Assembly: GCA_937915925.1 (NCBI GenBank)
Contig: CALGGM010000173.1
Span: forward strand, 1 to 15,480
Direction of reading: 5' to 3'
Origin: an uncultured Clostridia bacterium
Lineage (GTDB): Bacteria; Bacillota; Clostridia; Christensenellales; CAG-138
DNA length: 15,480 bases
Under the pieces are notes generated by a model. The model saw only the letters and a program-made list of their open reading frames with translations. It was not told the origin of the DNA and searched no databases. How positions within the stretch are numbered: position 1 is the first letter of the stretch; every line of letters begins with the position of its first letter. This document shows positions 8,131-14,703 of the stretch, piece after piece. Made by a program: the position numbers and the translations under genes.

Positions 8131-8160
8131 ATTATACCATATTCCGGTCACAAAACACAA
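8131..8160 (-). promoter_or_regulatory. Extended -10 promoter of the yicC operon
   Basis: On the minus strand a consensus TATAAT (8131-8136) is preceded by TGG (8139-8137), forming an extended -10. A weak -35, TTGTGT (8155-8160), lies 18 bases upstream. Transcription would start near 8124, giving a leader of about 17 bases that just contains the yicC ribosome binding site. The -35 and spacer lie inside the 8142-8168 inverted repeat. Confidence 0.75.
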
Positions 8161-8168
8161 GACCGGAA
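8142..8168. repeat. Inverted repeat overlying the yicC promoter
   Basis: TTCCGGTC (8142-8149) and GACCGGAA (8161-8168) are exact complements separated by 11 bases. For the upstream transcript this is an 8-bp hairpin with no U-run behind it on the minus strand, so it would be a poor intrinsic terminator. On the plus strand CTCATTTTT follows, but no plus-strand gene ends here. The overlap with the -35 and spacer makes an operator an alternative reading. Confidence 0.6.
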
Positions 8169-8175
8169 CTCATTT

Positions 8176-8200
8176 TTCAAAAGATTTTCGGTTCAAAAGA
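8176..8200. repeat. Short direct repeat at the end of the HypE-like gene
   Basis: TTCAAAAGA occurs at 8176-8184 and again at 8192-8200, 16 bases apart. The second copy overlaps the stop codon (8193-8195). It may be chance in AT-rich intergenic DNA. Confidence 0.35.
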
Positions 8201-9155
8201 GCCGGTACAGCTCGTCCGCGCCCGGCGGATCGAGCGGCGTTCCGTCCGAAAGGAAGAATCCGCCCTCCGTAATGCGCCCGATCTCGGAAGCCGATATGCC
8301 CGCTTTTTGCAGCGCTTCCACGGTTTCGGCGCCGTTCTCACATGCGATCAAGAGCGATCCGCTTGCCATCAGCCGGTACGGGTCGACGCCGGTCACCTTT
8401 GCGATCGCATCCGTTTCGGGAAGGATCGGGATCAAAGCCTTGTCCACGACCGCCCCGAGATGCGCCTGCGCCGCAAGCTCCCACACCGCGCCGAGAACGC
8501 CGCCCTCGGTCACGTCGTGCATGGCGTGCGCTCCGTGCTGCATGGCGATCCGGCTTTCCGGCACCACGGACAGATACGAGGAAAGCGCCTGCGCCTTTTC
8601 GACCGTCTCGCGCGGAAGCGAAGAAACGAGATTCTTTCGATCCGTCGCGATCAGCATGGTCCCCTCCAGACCTGCCCATTTGGTCATCACGATCGCGTCG
8701 CCGACCTTTGCACCGGTCAGCGTCTTATGCCGAGGGGTCCTTGCAAGCACGGTCGTGCAGGTGGTGACCCGCGTCACCGCGTCGGTCACCTCGGTGTGTC
8801 CGCCCACGACGTCCACGCCCGCAAGCAGCGCCGCCGCTTCAAGATCCTTTGCGATCATTTCGACGGTCTGCTCGGTCTCGGACGGGGGAAGGAGAAGGGT
8901 GACAAGGAGCGCCACCGGATCCGCGCCGCCCGCCGCCGCGTCGTTGCAGTTCACATGCACGGACAGCGCGCCGATGTGCTGTGCATCCGCACTGGTGATG
9001 GGATCGCAGCTTGTTACGATCAGATCGCCGTCAAAATCGAGCGTCGCGCAGTCCATGCCGATGCGCGGCGCGCCGAACGATTCACTGCGCGTCTTTGTAA
9101 ACCGGCTTAAGATCAGCCGTTCCAAGGTATCGTTATCTAACTTTCCGAGCTTCAT
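8193..9155 (-). CDS. AIR synthase-related (PurM/HypE-like) protein
   Basis: A 320-residue protein of the PurM superfamily, which holds PurM, PurL, SelD, ThiL and HypE and binds ATP and phosphate-bearing substrates. The N-terminal half carries GMDCA (33-37), the DP pair at 51-52 and HVNCNDAAAGGA (67-78). The C-terminal half carries GGHTEVTDAVTR (118-129), HDVTEGG (213-219) and SGSLL (265-269). The closest named type is HypE, the hydrogenase-maturation dehydratase. However, the C-terminus ends ELYRLF without HypE's terminal cysteine, and no hyp genes are nearby. I therefore do not call it HypE, and its substrate is unknown. It overlaps ligA by ATGA, with only a weak purine-rich stretch as ribosome binding site, so translation is probably coupled to ligA. 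Confidence 0.85.
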   Translation of the reverse strand: MKLGKLDNDTLERLILSRFTKTRSESFGAPRIGMDCATLDFDGDLIVTSCDPITSADAQHIGALSVHVNCNDAAAGGADPVALLVTLLLPPSETEQTVEMIAKDLEAAALLAGVDVVGGHTEVTDAVTRVTTCTTVLARTPRHKTLTGAKVGDAIVMTKWAGLEGTMLIATDRKNLVSSLPRETVEKAQALSSYLSVVPESRIAMQHGAHAMHDVTEGGVLGAVWELAAQAHLGAVVDKALIPILPETDAIAKVTGVDPYRLMASGSLLIACENGAETVEALQKAGISASEIGRITEGGFFLSDGTPLDPPGADELYRLF

Positions 9156-11113
9156 AATCCGATCCGTTTCAAAAATGCCGCTTCGTCCAGCATCGGAATG
9201 CCGAGCGCCTGCGCCTTGTCCGCCTTGCTGCCCGCGTTTTCGCCGACCACGACGAACGCGGTCTTTTTCGATACGCTGCCTGCCGCCTTGCCGCCGTTAC
9301 GCTCGACGAGCGATTCCGCGTCGCGGCGCGAGAGTGTCGGAAGCGTTCCCGTAATGACCACGGTGAGCCCAGAAAGAGGCAGGGGACCGTTATCCGATTT
9401 CTGTGCTTCCTCGGGCTGTACGCCGAGCTCCAAAAGCCGGTCGACCTGATCCGCGATGCGCGTATCGGCAAAGAACGTTACGATGTCGTTTGCCACGACG
9501 TCGCCGACGTCCTCGATCGCGGAAAGCTCCTCCTGCGTCGCATGCCGCACCGCGTCGAGCGTGCCGAAGTGCCGCGCAAGATCCTTTGCGGTCTTCGTGC
9601 CGACGTTCGGAATACCGAGCGCATAGAGAAACGCCGACAGCGGACGGTGCTTGCTCGCTTCCAAAGCGTCCAAAAGGTTCTGCGCCTTCTTTTCGCCGAA
9701 GCGGTCGAGCGCAGAAAGCTGCTCATGCGAAAGCGTGTACAGCTCCGGGATCGTGCTGATGCCGAACGCGTCGATCAGCTGTTCCGCGGTCTTGCCCGCA
9801 AACGTGTCGATGTCCATCGCGTCGCGCGAGGCGTAGTGCGAAAGCCGCGCCGCGATCTGCGGACGGCAGGAAAGCGAGTTTGTACAGTAGAGGTGCGCGC
9901 CGCGCATCTCGACGTGCGCGCCGCACTGCGGACAGACGGCGGGCTTTTCGACGGGACGCTCCGGCACGTCGCCCGGCACCGCGCCGAGGATCTCCGGAAT
10001 GACGTCGTTGCTTCTGCGGATGAACACGCGCGAGCCGATCCCGACGCGCTTTCTCTGCACGTCGTCCCAGTTGTTCAGCGTCGCCTTCTTCACGGTCACG
10101 CCGGAGAACTCCACGGGTTCGATATGCGCAAGCGGCGTGAGCTTGCCGGTCCTGCCGACCTCCCACGTCACGTCCTCGACCGTCGCGGTCAGCTCCTCGG
10201 CGGCAAACTTATACGCCATCGCCCAGCGCGGGAACTTCTCCGTCGCGCCCAAGCGCTCGCGCAGCGCAAAGTCGGTGACCTTCACGACCATGCCGTCGAT
10301 CAGAAAATCGAGCGTATCGCGCCGCTGTTCGGCAAGGTCGATCTCGTGCATGATCTCGTCTGGCGTTTTCAGCCAACGCACAAACGGGCAGACGGGGAAG
10401 CCGTTTTCCTTCAAGAACTCCAGCATCTCCTTTTGGTTATGCAGCTCCTTGCCCTCGATAAAGCCGACGTTGTAGCAGAACACGTCAAGCTTTCTCGCCG
10501 CGGTCACGGCGGGGTCGAGGTTCCGTAACGCGCCCGCCGCGGCGTTTCGCGCGTTTTTCAGCGGTTCCGTCGCCGTGCGGTTATAGGCTTCGAGCACCGA
10601 AAGGCGCATGATGCATTCGCCCTGCACCTCCATGCGCCCTTTGAACGGAATCGTCAAGGGAACGGTGCGGATCGTGCGAAGCTGCGGCAGGATCGCTTCG
10701 CCCACGGTCCCGTTGCCGCGCGTCGCGCCCTCGGTGAGCACGCCGTTTTCATAGGTCAGATTGACGGTCAGCCCGTCGAACTTGTATTCGAGCGCGAACA
10801 GCGGCGGCTCGGGCGACGCCTCGGTCACCTTGCGGATGAAGTCCGTAAGCCCTTCGCGGGTGCGCACCTTGTCAAGGCTCCAGAGCCGTCCGAGATGCGT
10901 GTGCTGTGCAAAGCTCTTCAACGGCGCGCCGCCGACCCGATGCGACGGGCTGTCCGGCGTGACGACGCCGCTTTCGGCTTCGAGCCTTAAAAGCTCGTCG
11001 TAGAGCGCGTCGTATTCCGCGTCGGAAACGACCGGCGCGTCCTGCTCATAGTACGCCTGCGCATATCGGTTCAAAAGCTGTACGAGTTCCTTTTGTCGAT
11101 CCATCCGATCCAT
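9152..11113 (-). CDS. ligA: NAD-dependent DNA ligase
   Basis: A 653-residue ligase that seals nicks in replication and repair using NAD+. Domain order is the NMN-binding Ia domain (about 1-60), adenylation domain with nucleophile K111 in KFDG (111-114), and OB fold. Next are the four-cysteine zinc finger (C394, C397, C410, C416), a helix-hairpin-helix region (about 425-560) and a BRCT domain (about 577-653). The adenylation motif reads TRGNG (131-135) where many LigA proteins have TRGDG, and SLDK (79-82) takes the place of the usual SLxNAF. From memory, both variants recur in a clostridial LigA subgroup. GGAG at 11120-11123 sits six bases before ATG 11113. The next codons contain a second ATG at 11104 that lacks its own binding site. 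It begins three bases after the pcrA stop. Confidence 0.96.
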   Translation of the reverse strand: MDRMDRQKELVQLLNRYAQAYYEQDAPVVSDAEYDALYDELLRLEAESGVVTPDSPSHRVGGAPLKSFAQHTHLGRLWSLDKVRTREGLTDFIRKVTEASPEPPLFALEYKFDGLTVNLTYENGVLTEGATRGNGTVGEAILPQLRTIRTVPLTIPFKGRMEVQGECIMRLSVLEAYNRTATEPLKNARNAAAGALRNLDPAVTAARKLDVFCYNVGFIEGKELHNQKEMLEFLKENGFPVCPFVRWLKTPDEIMHEIDLAEQRRDTLDFLIDGMVVKVTDFALRERLGATEKFPRWAMAYKFAAEELTATVEDVTWEVGRTGKLTPLAHIEPVEFSGVTVKKATLNNWDDVQRKRVGIGSRVFIRRSNDVIPEILGAVPGDVPERPVEKPAVCPQCGAHVEMRGAHLYCTNSLSCRPQIAARLSHYASRDAMDIDTFAGKTAEQLIDAFGISTIPELYTLSHEQLSALDRFGEKKAQNLLDALEASKHRPLSAFLYALGIPNVGTKTAKDLARHFGTLDAVRHATQEELSAIEDVGDVVANDIVTFFADTRIADQVDRLLELGVQPEEAQKSDNGPLPLSGLTVVITGTLPTLSRRDAESLVERNGGKAAGSVSKKTAFVVVGENAGSKADKAQALGIPMLDEAAFLKRIGL

Positions 11114-11116
11114 AGC

Positions 11117-13342
11117 TTACTCCAAAATCTCCAGCGGCGCGAATCCCGCCGCCAGTTTTTTGACCGCTCCGTTGTCGAAGCGGATCTGTACGATCATCGA
11201 GGTGCCGCTGCCGTCGAGACCGATGATCTCGCCATCGCCGAAGATCTTATGCCGCACGCGGTTGCCGACCTTGCCGGTGAATGCCTGCGTCTTTTTCGGC
11301 GGCTCGGGCTTGGTGCCGACGATCGGCTGCACGGGCGTCTGCGGCTTTTTCGCGATCGGCGCGGAGAAGAACGAGGACACGGATCCGCTGTCCCAACGTC
11401 GCGATTCGACCGGACGCCGCTGCGGCTGCGGCTTTTCGGGCATGGCGATCGCGTCGCCCATCTCCTGTAAGAACCGCGAGGGCAGCGCGGGCTCGGTGCG
11501 CCCGTACAGGGTGCGCTCCTTTGCATAGGACAGGAACAGCCGCTTTCTTGCGCGGGTCACGCCGACGTAGCAAAGCCGGCGCTCCTCCTCTAATTTATCG
11601 TCGTCGTACGCGGACTGGCCGGAGGGGAAGAGCCCTTCCTCCATGCCGCACAGAAATACGTTCGGAAACTCCAGTCCTTTTGCGGCGTGCAGCGTCATGA
11701 GGTTCACGCAGCCGTTCGTCTCGTCCACGTTGTCCGCCTGCGAGAACAGGGCGACGTTCGTCAAAAACGCCTGCAGGACGTTTCCGTCGGGCTCGGTGTA
11801 GCCCTTTTCAAACTCCTCAATATAGCCCAAAAGCTCCTCGACCGTATCCGCCCGCGCTTCGTAGTTTTCCTTCTTATCATCTTTCAGATACGCGTCGTAG
11901 CCGATGCGGTCCAATAGCTCTCTTGTAAAGTCCGCAAGCGGCATCGTGTCGAGCTTTTCATAAAGCTCCTGAAAGAGATTCAGAAACGGCGTGAACTTCG
12001 CGGCGGTGCGCGAAGGGAGATCGCCGGGATCGATCACGGCGGACATCAGCGGGATCGCGCGGTTCCTTGCGCTCTCGGCAAGCGCCGCAACGCTCGTCTG
12101 TCCGATGCCGCGCGGCGGAAGGTTTACGGTACGCAAAAACGCCTCGTCGTCCGCCGGATTCAGCACGAGCCGAAGGTACGCAAGCACGTCCTTGATCTCG
12201 GAACGCGAGAAGAACGATACGCCGCCGTAGACCCGGTAGGGGATCAGGAAGCTTTTCAGCATCATTTCAAGCACGCGGCTTTGCGCATGCGTGCGGTAAA
12301 GGATCGCAAAATCGTCGTACCGCGCGCCGCTCCGCACGCCGTTCGCGATGCGCGAGCAGATGTAATACGCCTCGTCGCGCTCGTCGGTCGCCTCGTGGAC
12401 GTCGATCGGATCGCCGCCCTTTTCCGAGGTCCAGAGCTTCTTTTCCTTGCGTCCCTTGTTGTTGTGGATGACCGCGTTCGCCGCGTCGAGGATGCGCTCG
12501 GTCGAGCGGTAGTTCTGTTCGAGACGGATCACCGTGCAGCCCTCGAAGTCCTTTTCGAATTCGAGGATGTTCCGGATGTCCGCGCCGCGCCACGCGTAGA
12601 TGCTCTGATCGTCGTCGCCGACCACGCAGAGGTTTTTATGCTTTTTCGCGAGCAGATTCACGATGTGATACTGCGCAAGGTTCGTGTCCTGATACTCGTC
12701 GACGAGGATATAGCGGAAGCGCTCGCGGTACTTTTCCAGCACCTCGGGATTCTCTTCGAACAGTTTGATCGTACACAGCAGCAGATCGTCGAAGTCGAGC
12801 GCGTTTGCGTCTTTTAAGCGCTTCTCATAGAGCTTGAACGCCTCCAGAACCTGCGCGGGCTGTCCCGTCTCGCGCAAAAACGCGAGCGGGGAAAGGGAGT
12901 GGTTCTTCGCGTTTGAGAAGATCCCGGCAAGCATGCGCTTTGTAAAGACCTTGTCGTTCAGGTTCATGTCCTTGATGATGTGTCCGATCAGGGACTGCTG
13001 ATCCTGCTCGTCATAGATAATGAAGGATTTTCCGTAGCCGAGCTTGTCGATCTCCATCGATAGAAGCCTTGCGCAGAAGCCGTGGAACGTCGCGACCCAG
13101 ATGGCGCGCGCGTCGGTTTCCACGAGCGAATCCACGCGCTCGCGCATTTCCTTCGCCGCCTTGTTCGTAAAGGTCAGCGCAAGGATGCGGTACGGCGGAA
13201 CGCCCTTTTCCTCGATGAGATACGCGATGCGATGCGTTAAAACGCGCGTCTTGCCGCTGCCTGCGCCGGCAAGGATCAGCAGCGGACCTTCGGTGGTGGT
13301 GACCGCCTCTCTTTGCGGCGGGTTCAGTTTGGTTAAATCCAT
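11117..13342 (-). CDS. pcrA: ATP-dependent DNA helicase PcrA (UvrD/Rep family)
   Basis: A 741-residue superfamily-1A 3'-to-5' helicase for repair, plasmid replication and clearing RNA polymerase or RecA from DNA. Motifs in order are the Q-motif near LNPPQREAV (6-14), Walker A AGAGSGKT (25-32), Walker B LVDEYQDT (213-220), GDDDQSIYAWRGA (242-254), the motif V region LMTLHAAKGLEF (548-559) and VGVTRAR (593-599). After a low-complexity proline/lysine-rich linker (about 635-690) comes a C-terminal Tudor-like segment, VRHKIFGDGEIIGL, that in PcrA contacts RNA polymerase. GAGG at 13348-13351 precedes ATG 13342 by five bases and overlaps the stop of the upstream gene. Cotranscription with ligA is common in Firmicutes. 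Confidence 0.97.
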   Translation of the reverse strand: MDLTKLNPPQREAVTTTEGPLLILAGAGSGKTRVLTHRIAYLIEEKGVPPYRILALTFTNKAAKEMRERVDSLVETDARAIWVATFHGFCARLLSMEIDKLGYGKSFIIYDEQDQQSLIGHIIKDMNLNDKVFTKRMLAGIFSNAKNHSLSPLAFLRETGQPAQVLEAFKLYEKRLKDANALDFDDLLLCTIKLFEENPEVLEKYRERFRYILVDEYQDTNLAQYHIVNLLAKKHKNLCVVGDDDQSIYAWRGADIRNILEFEKDFEGCTVIRLEQNYRSTERILDAANAVIHNNKGRKEKKLWTSEKGGDPIDVHEATDERDEAYYICSRIANGVRSGARYDDFAILYRTHAQSRVLEMMLKSFLIPYRVYGGVSFFSRSEIKDVLAYLRLVLNPADDEAFLRTVNLPPRGIGQTSVAALAESARNRAIPLMSAVIDPGDLPSRTAAKFTPFLNLFQELYEKLDTMPLADFTRELLDRIGYDAYLKDDKKENYEARADTVEELLGYIEEFEKGYTEPDGNVLQAFLTNVALFSQADNVDETNGCVNLMTLHAAKGLEFPNVFLCGMEEGLFPSGQSAYDDDKLEEERRLCYVGVTRARKRLFLSYAKERTLYGRTEPALPSRFLQEMGDAIAMPEKPQPQRRPVESRRWDSGSVSSFFSAPIAKKPQTPVQPIVGTKPEPPKKTQAFTGKVGNRVRHKIFGDGEIIGLDGSGTSMIVQIRFDNGAVKKLAAGFAPLEILE

Positions 13343-13349
13343 GGTTTCC

Positions 13350-13883
13350 TCAATTCGCCTGCGGCTTTGACAGGCTGTCCCAAATAAAATTATAGATCGC
13401 TTCGTTCGCGCTTTCCCAACGGCTCCGTAACGCCATTGCCTGCTCCTCGCTTGCGGCGGCGAGCGTCACGGAAAGGATCACGCGGTCGGCTTCGGTCAGC
13501 AAAAGATGCAGATTTACGCCCGCGTCCGTCTTTTCGATGCGGCTTGTGACCTGCGTTTCGCGGCGGAACTCGGTTCGGTGCGCGTCGAGGTAGTCCGAGA
13601 TTTTGCGCCGCTCATCTGTAGGGATGCTCTTTTCAAACATCGACAGCGCCTCGCGTCCGAGATCGGTCATCCCGAAGCCCGTTCCGTACGCCTTCGGCAC
13701 CTCGGTCAAAAGTCCGTCCTCCAAGAGCTCTTCAAGCGCGTCGGTGAACGCGAAGTACTCCATTTCGGAATTCAGGATCGCGGTGCGGTACAGCTGCTCG
13801 CGCGTTAAAAGCGCGCCCGCGCCGTCCGAGATGAACAGCAGAAGCAGCTTATTTTTGGTTTCTCCATGCGTAAAATACGGCAT
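13350..13883 (-). CDS. DUF4364 winged-helix protein
   Basis: A 177-residue protein resembling the DUF4364 family of Clostridia. Residues 5-75 look like a winged helix: helices around TKNKLLLLFISD, a helix with LTREQLYRTAIL, a recognition-like helix FTDALEELLEDGLL, then the short hairpin of the wing ending at TDLGREAL. The remaining part is a mixed alpha/beta domain of unknown role. A regulatory function is inferred, not shown. An in-frame ATG at 13934 would add 17 residues. ATG 13883 is chosen because GGAGG (13890-13894) lies six bases upstream and the family begins here. First gene of the pcrA-ligA cluster and divergent from pyrR. The stop lies seven bases before pcrA. Confidence 0.85.
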   Translation of the reverse strand: MPYFTHGETKNKLLLLFISDGAGALLTREQLYRTAILNSEMEYFAFTDALEELLEDGLLTEVPKAYGTGFGMTDLGREALSMFEKSIPTDERRKISDYLDAHRTEFRRETQVTSRIEKTDAGVNLHLLLTEADRVILSVTLAAASEEQAMALRSRWESANEAIYNFIWDSLSKPQAN

Positions 13884-13889
13884 TGCATA

Positions 13890-13894
13890 CCTCC
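13890..13894 (-). promoter_or_regulatory. Ribosome binding site fixing the DUF4364 start
   Basis: GGAGG on the minus strand, six bases before ATG 13883. It excludes the longer reading from 13934, whose extra codons overlap the likely promoter. Confidence 0.8.
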
Positions 13895-13905
13895 ATAGAT
13901 ATTGT

Positions 13906-13941
13906 ATTTTACCATACCGCGTCCTTTTCCACAAGGGTCAA
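13906..13941 (-). promoter_or_regulatory. Tentative promoter for DUF4364-pcrA-ligA
   Basis: Minus-strand TAAAAT (13906-13911) has TTGTGG (13929-13934) 17 bases upstream. An alternative pairing is TATGGT (13911-13916) with TTGACC (13936-13941) at a long 19-base spacing. Either gives a very short leader ahead of the ribosome binding site at 13890. Neither is consensus, so the exact elements are uncertain although a promoter is expected here. Confidence 0.45.
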
Positions 13942-13996
13942 ATCGCAATATATCGGAGAACTTCGTCCCGATCCTACAAAATGTACAAATATCCTC

Positions 13997-14025
13997 TTTA
14001 CAAATGCGAAAACGTGTGTTATGAT
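13997..14025 (+). promoter_or_regulatory. Sigma-A promoter of the pyrR operon
   Basis: TTTACA (13997-14002), a 17-base spacer, then TATGAT (14020-14025) with TG at 14017-14018 making an extended -10. Transcription would start near 14032, about 11 bases before the PyrR-binding hairpin, leaving a leader of about 110 bases. It is divergent from the DUF4364 promoter about 56 bases away. Confidence 0.85.
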
Positions 14026-14042
14026 ACCGAAGATCAAACGAT

Positions 14043-14072
14043 CCTTTAATTCGGTACGAGATGCCGGCAAGG
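14043..14072 (+). promoter_or_regulatory. PyrR-binding RNA element (anti-antiterminator)
   Basis: The RNA folds as a lower stem CCUU (14043-14046) with AAGG (14069-14072), an internal bulge containing UUAAUU on the left, and an upper stem CGGUA (14052-14056) with UGCCG (14062-14066). The loop is CGAGA. This matches the known PyrR-binding architecture (stem, UUAA-side bulge, upper stem, GAGA-like loop). Bound by PyrR with UMP, it is stabilised and lets the downstream terminator form. The 3' arm CGGCAAG (14065-14071) is also complementary to the 5' arm of the terminator, CUUGCCG (14099-14105), and so provides the antiterminator pairing. Confidence 0.85.
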
Positions 14073-14097
14073 TCGAAAACGCAATAGCTGTATTCTG

Positions 14098-14125
14098 TCT
14101 TGCCGTGCACACGGCAAGATTTTTT
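14098..14125 (+). terminator. Intrinsic attenuator terminator ahead of pyrR
   Basis: TCTTGCCGT (14098-14106) and ACGGCAAGA (14111-14119) form a perfect 9-bp stem with loop GCAC, followed by six T (14120-14125). It lies in the leader before the pyrR ribosome binding site GGAGG (14133-14137). Its 5' arm can pair instead with 14065-14071, so it is conditional: termination when UMP-PyrR holds the upstream hairpin, read-through otherwise. Confidence 0.9.
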
Positions 14126-14142
14126 GTTATCCGGAGGCAGGC

Positions 14143-14670
14143 ATGAGCGAACGCATCCTGGTGGATGAGCAGACGATGAACCGCATGCTGATGCGGCTCT
14201 CGCATGAGATCATCGAAAAGAACGAGGGCGCAGAAGAACTGTACCTTGTCGGCATTCGTCGGCGCGGCGTGCCGCTTGCCGAACGGATCAAGGCGAACAT
14301 CGAATCGATCTCCGACGTTACGGTCACGCTCGGCGCGTTGGACATCACGCTGTACCGTGACGACCTTAAGGAACTCTTTCCCATGCCGCAGGTACACGGA
14401 ACGAACATCCCGTTCGACGTCACCGGAAAGATCATCGTGCTCGTCGACGACGTTCTGTACACCGGACGCACCGCGCGCGCCGCAATGGACGCGCTGATCG
14501 AACTCGGCAGACCCGCCGCGATCCGGCTCTGCGTGGCGGTCGACCGCGGACACAGGGAGCTTCCTATCCGCCCCGACTATGTGGGCAAAAATCTTCCTAC
14601 CTCTCACAGTGAGGTCGTAAAGGTATCCACTGTGGAGATAGACGGCACAGACGGAGTTGCCATTTACTGA
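14143..14670 (+). CDS. pyrR: Bifunctional pyr operon attenuator / uracil phosphoribosyltransferase PyrR
   Basis: A 175-residue cytosolic protein that binds the pyr leader RNA with UMP and also has weak uracil phosphoribosyltransferase activity. The PRPP-binding motif VLVDDVLYTGRT spans 99-110. Other PyrR hallmarks are YLVGIRRRGVPLAERI (34-49), LDITLYRDD (66-74) and DRGHRELPIRPDYVGKNLPT (134-153). GGAGG (14133-14137) is five bases before the ATG. The last 35-40 codons differ in style from the rest: cct, tct, agt, act, ata, aaa and agg appear, and CpG becomes scarce from about 14549. The frame and protein remain intact across the change. First gene of the operon; pyrC follows after 33 bases. 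Confidence 0.96.
   Translation: MSERILVDEQTMNRMLMRLSHEIIEKNEGAEELYLVGIRRRGVPLAERIKANIESISDVTVTLGALDITLYRDDLKELFPMPQVHGTNIPFDVTGKIIVLVDDVLYTGRTARAAMDALIELGRPAAIRLCVAVDRGHRELPIRPDYVGKNLPTSHSEVVKVSTVEIDGTDGVAIY
14549..14580. other. Composition breakpoint inside pyrR
   Basis: To the left, two consecutive 60-base lines (14401-14520) hold 10 and 14 CpG by my count. To the right, 14581-14640 holds one, and 60-base lines in pyrC hold about 3-6. Codon choice changes at the same point. The transition lies in the codons for the conserved stretch GHRELPIRPDY, where unrelated pyrR copies are most alike. It marks either a recombination junction or a join between two genomes in an assembly. Confidence 0.6.
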
Positions 14671-14703
14671 ATTACCATTCCACCTACCGAAAGCGAGGTA
14701 TTT

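Noticed and set aside
8142..8177. Plus-strand terminator formed by the 8142-8168 hairpin plus TTTTT
   Set aside because: No plus-strand gene ends here, the loop is 11 bases and the T-run is separated from the stem by CTCA.
8193..9155. Calling this gene hypE or thiL
   Set aside because: It lacks the HypE C-terminal cysteine and ThiL's typical motif set, and there are no hydrogenase or thiamine genes nearby.
7977..9354. Two overlapping plus-strand open frames (360-377 codons) opposite yicC and the HypE-like gene
   Set aside because: Arginine-rich, low-information translations that span an intergenic gap and two genuine minus-strand genes; no plus-strand promoter or ribosome binding site.
9542..10528. 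Plus-strand open frame (328 codons) opposite ligA
   Set aside because: Shadow of the ligA reading frame; all LigA motifs are intact on the minus strand.
13909..14607. Minus-strand open frame (232 codons) opposite pyrR and its leader
   Set aside because: It covers the promoter, attenuator and pyrR, all of which are well supported on the plus strand.
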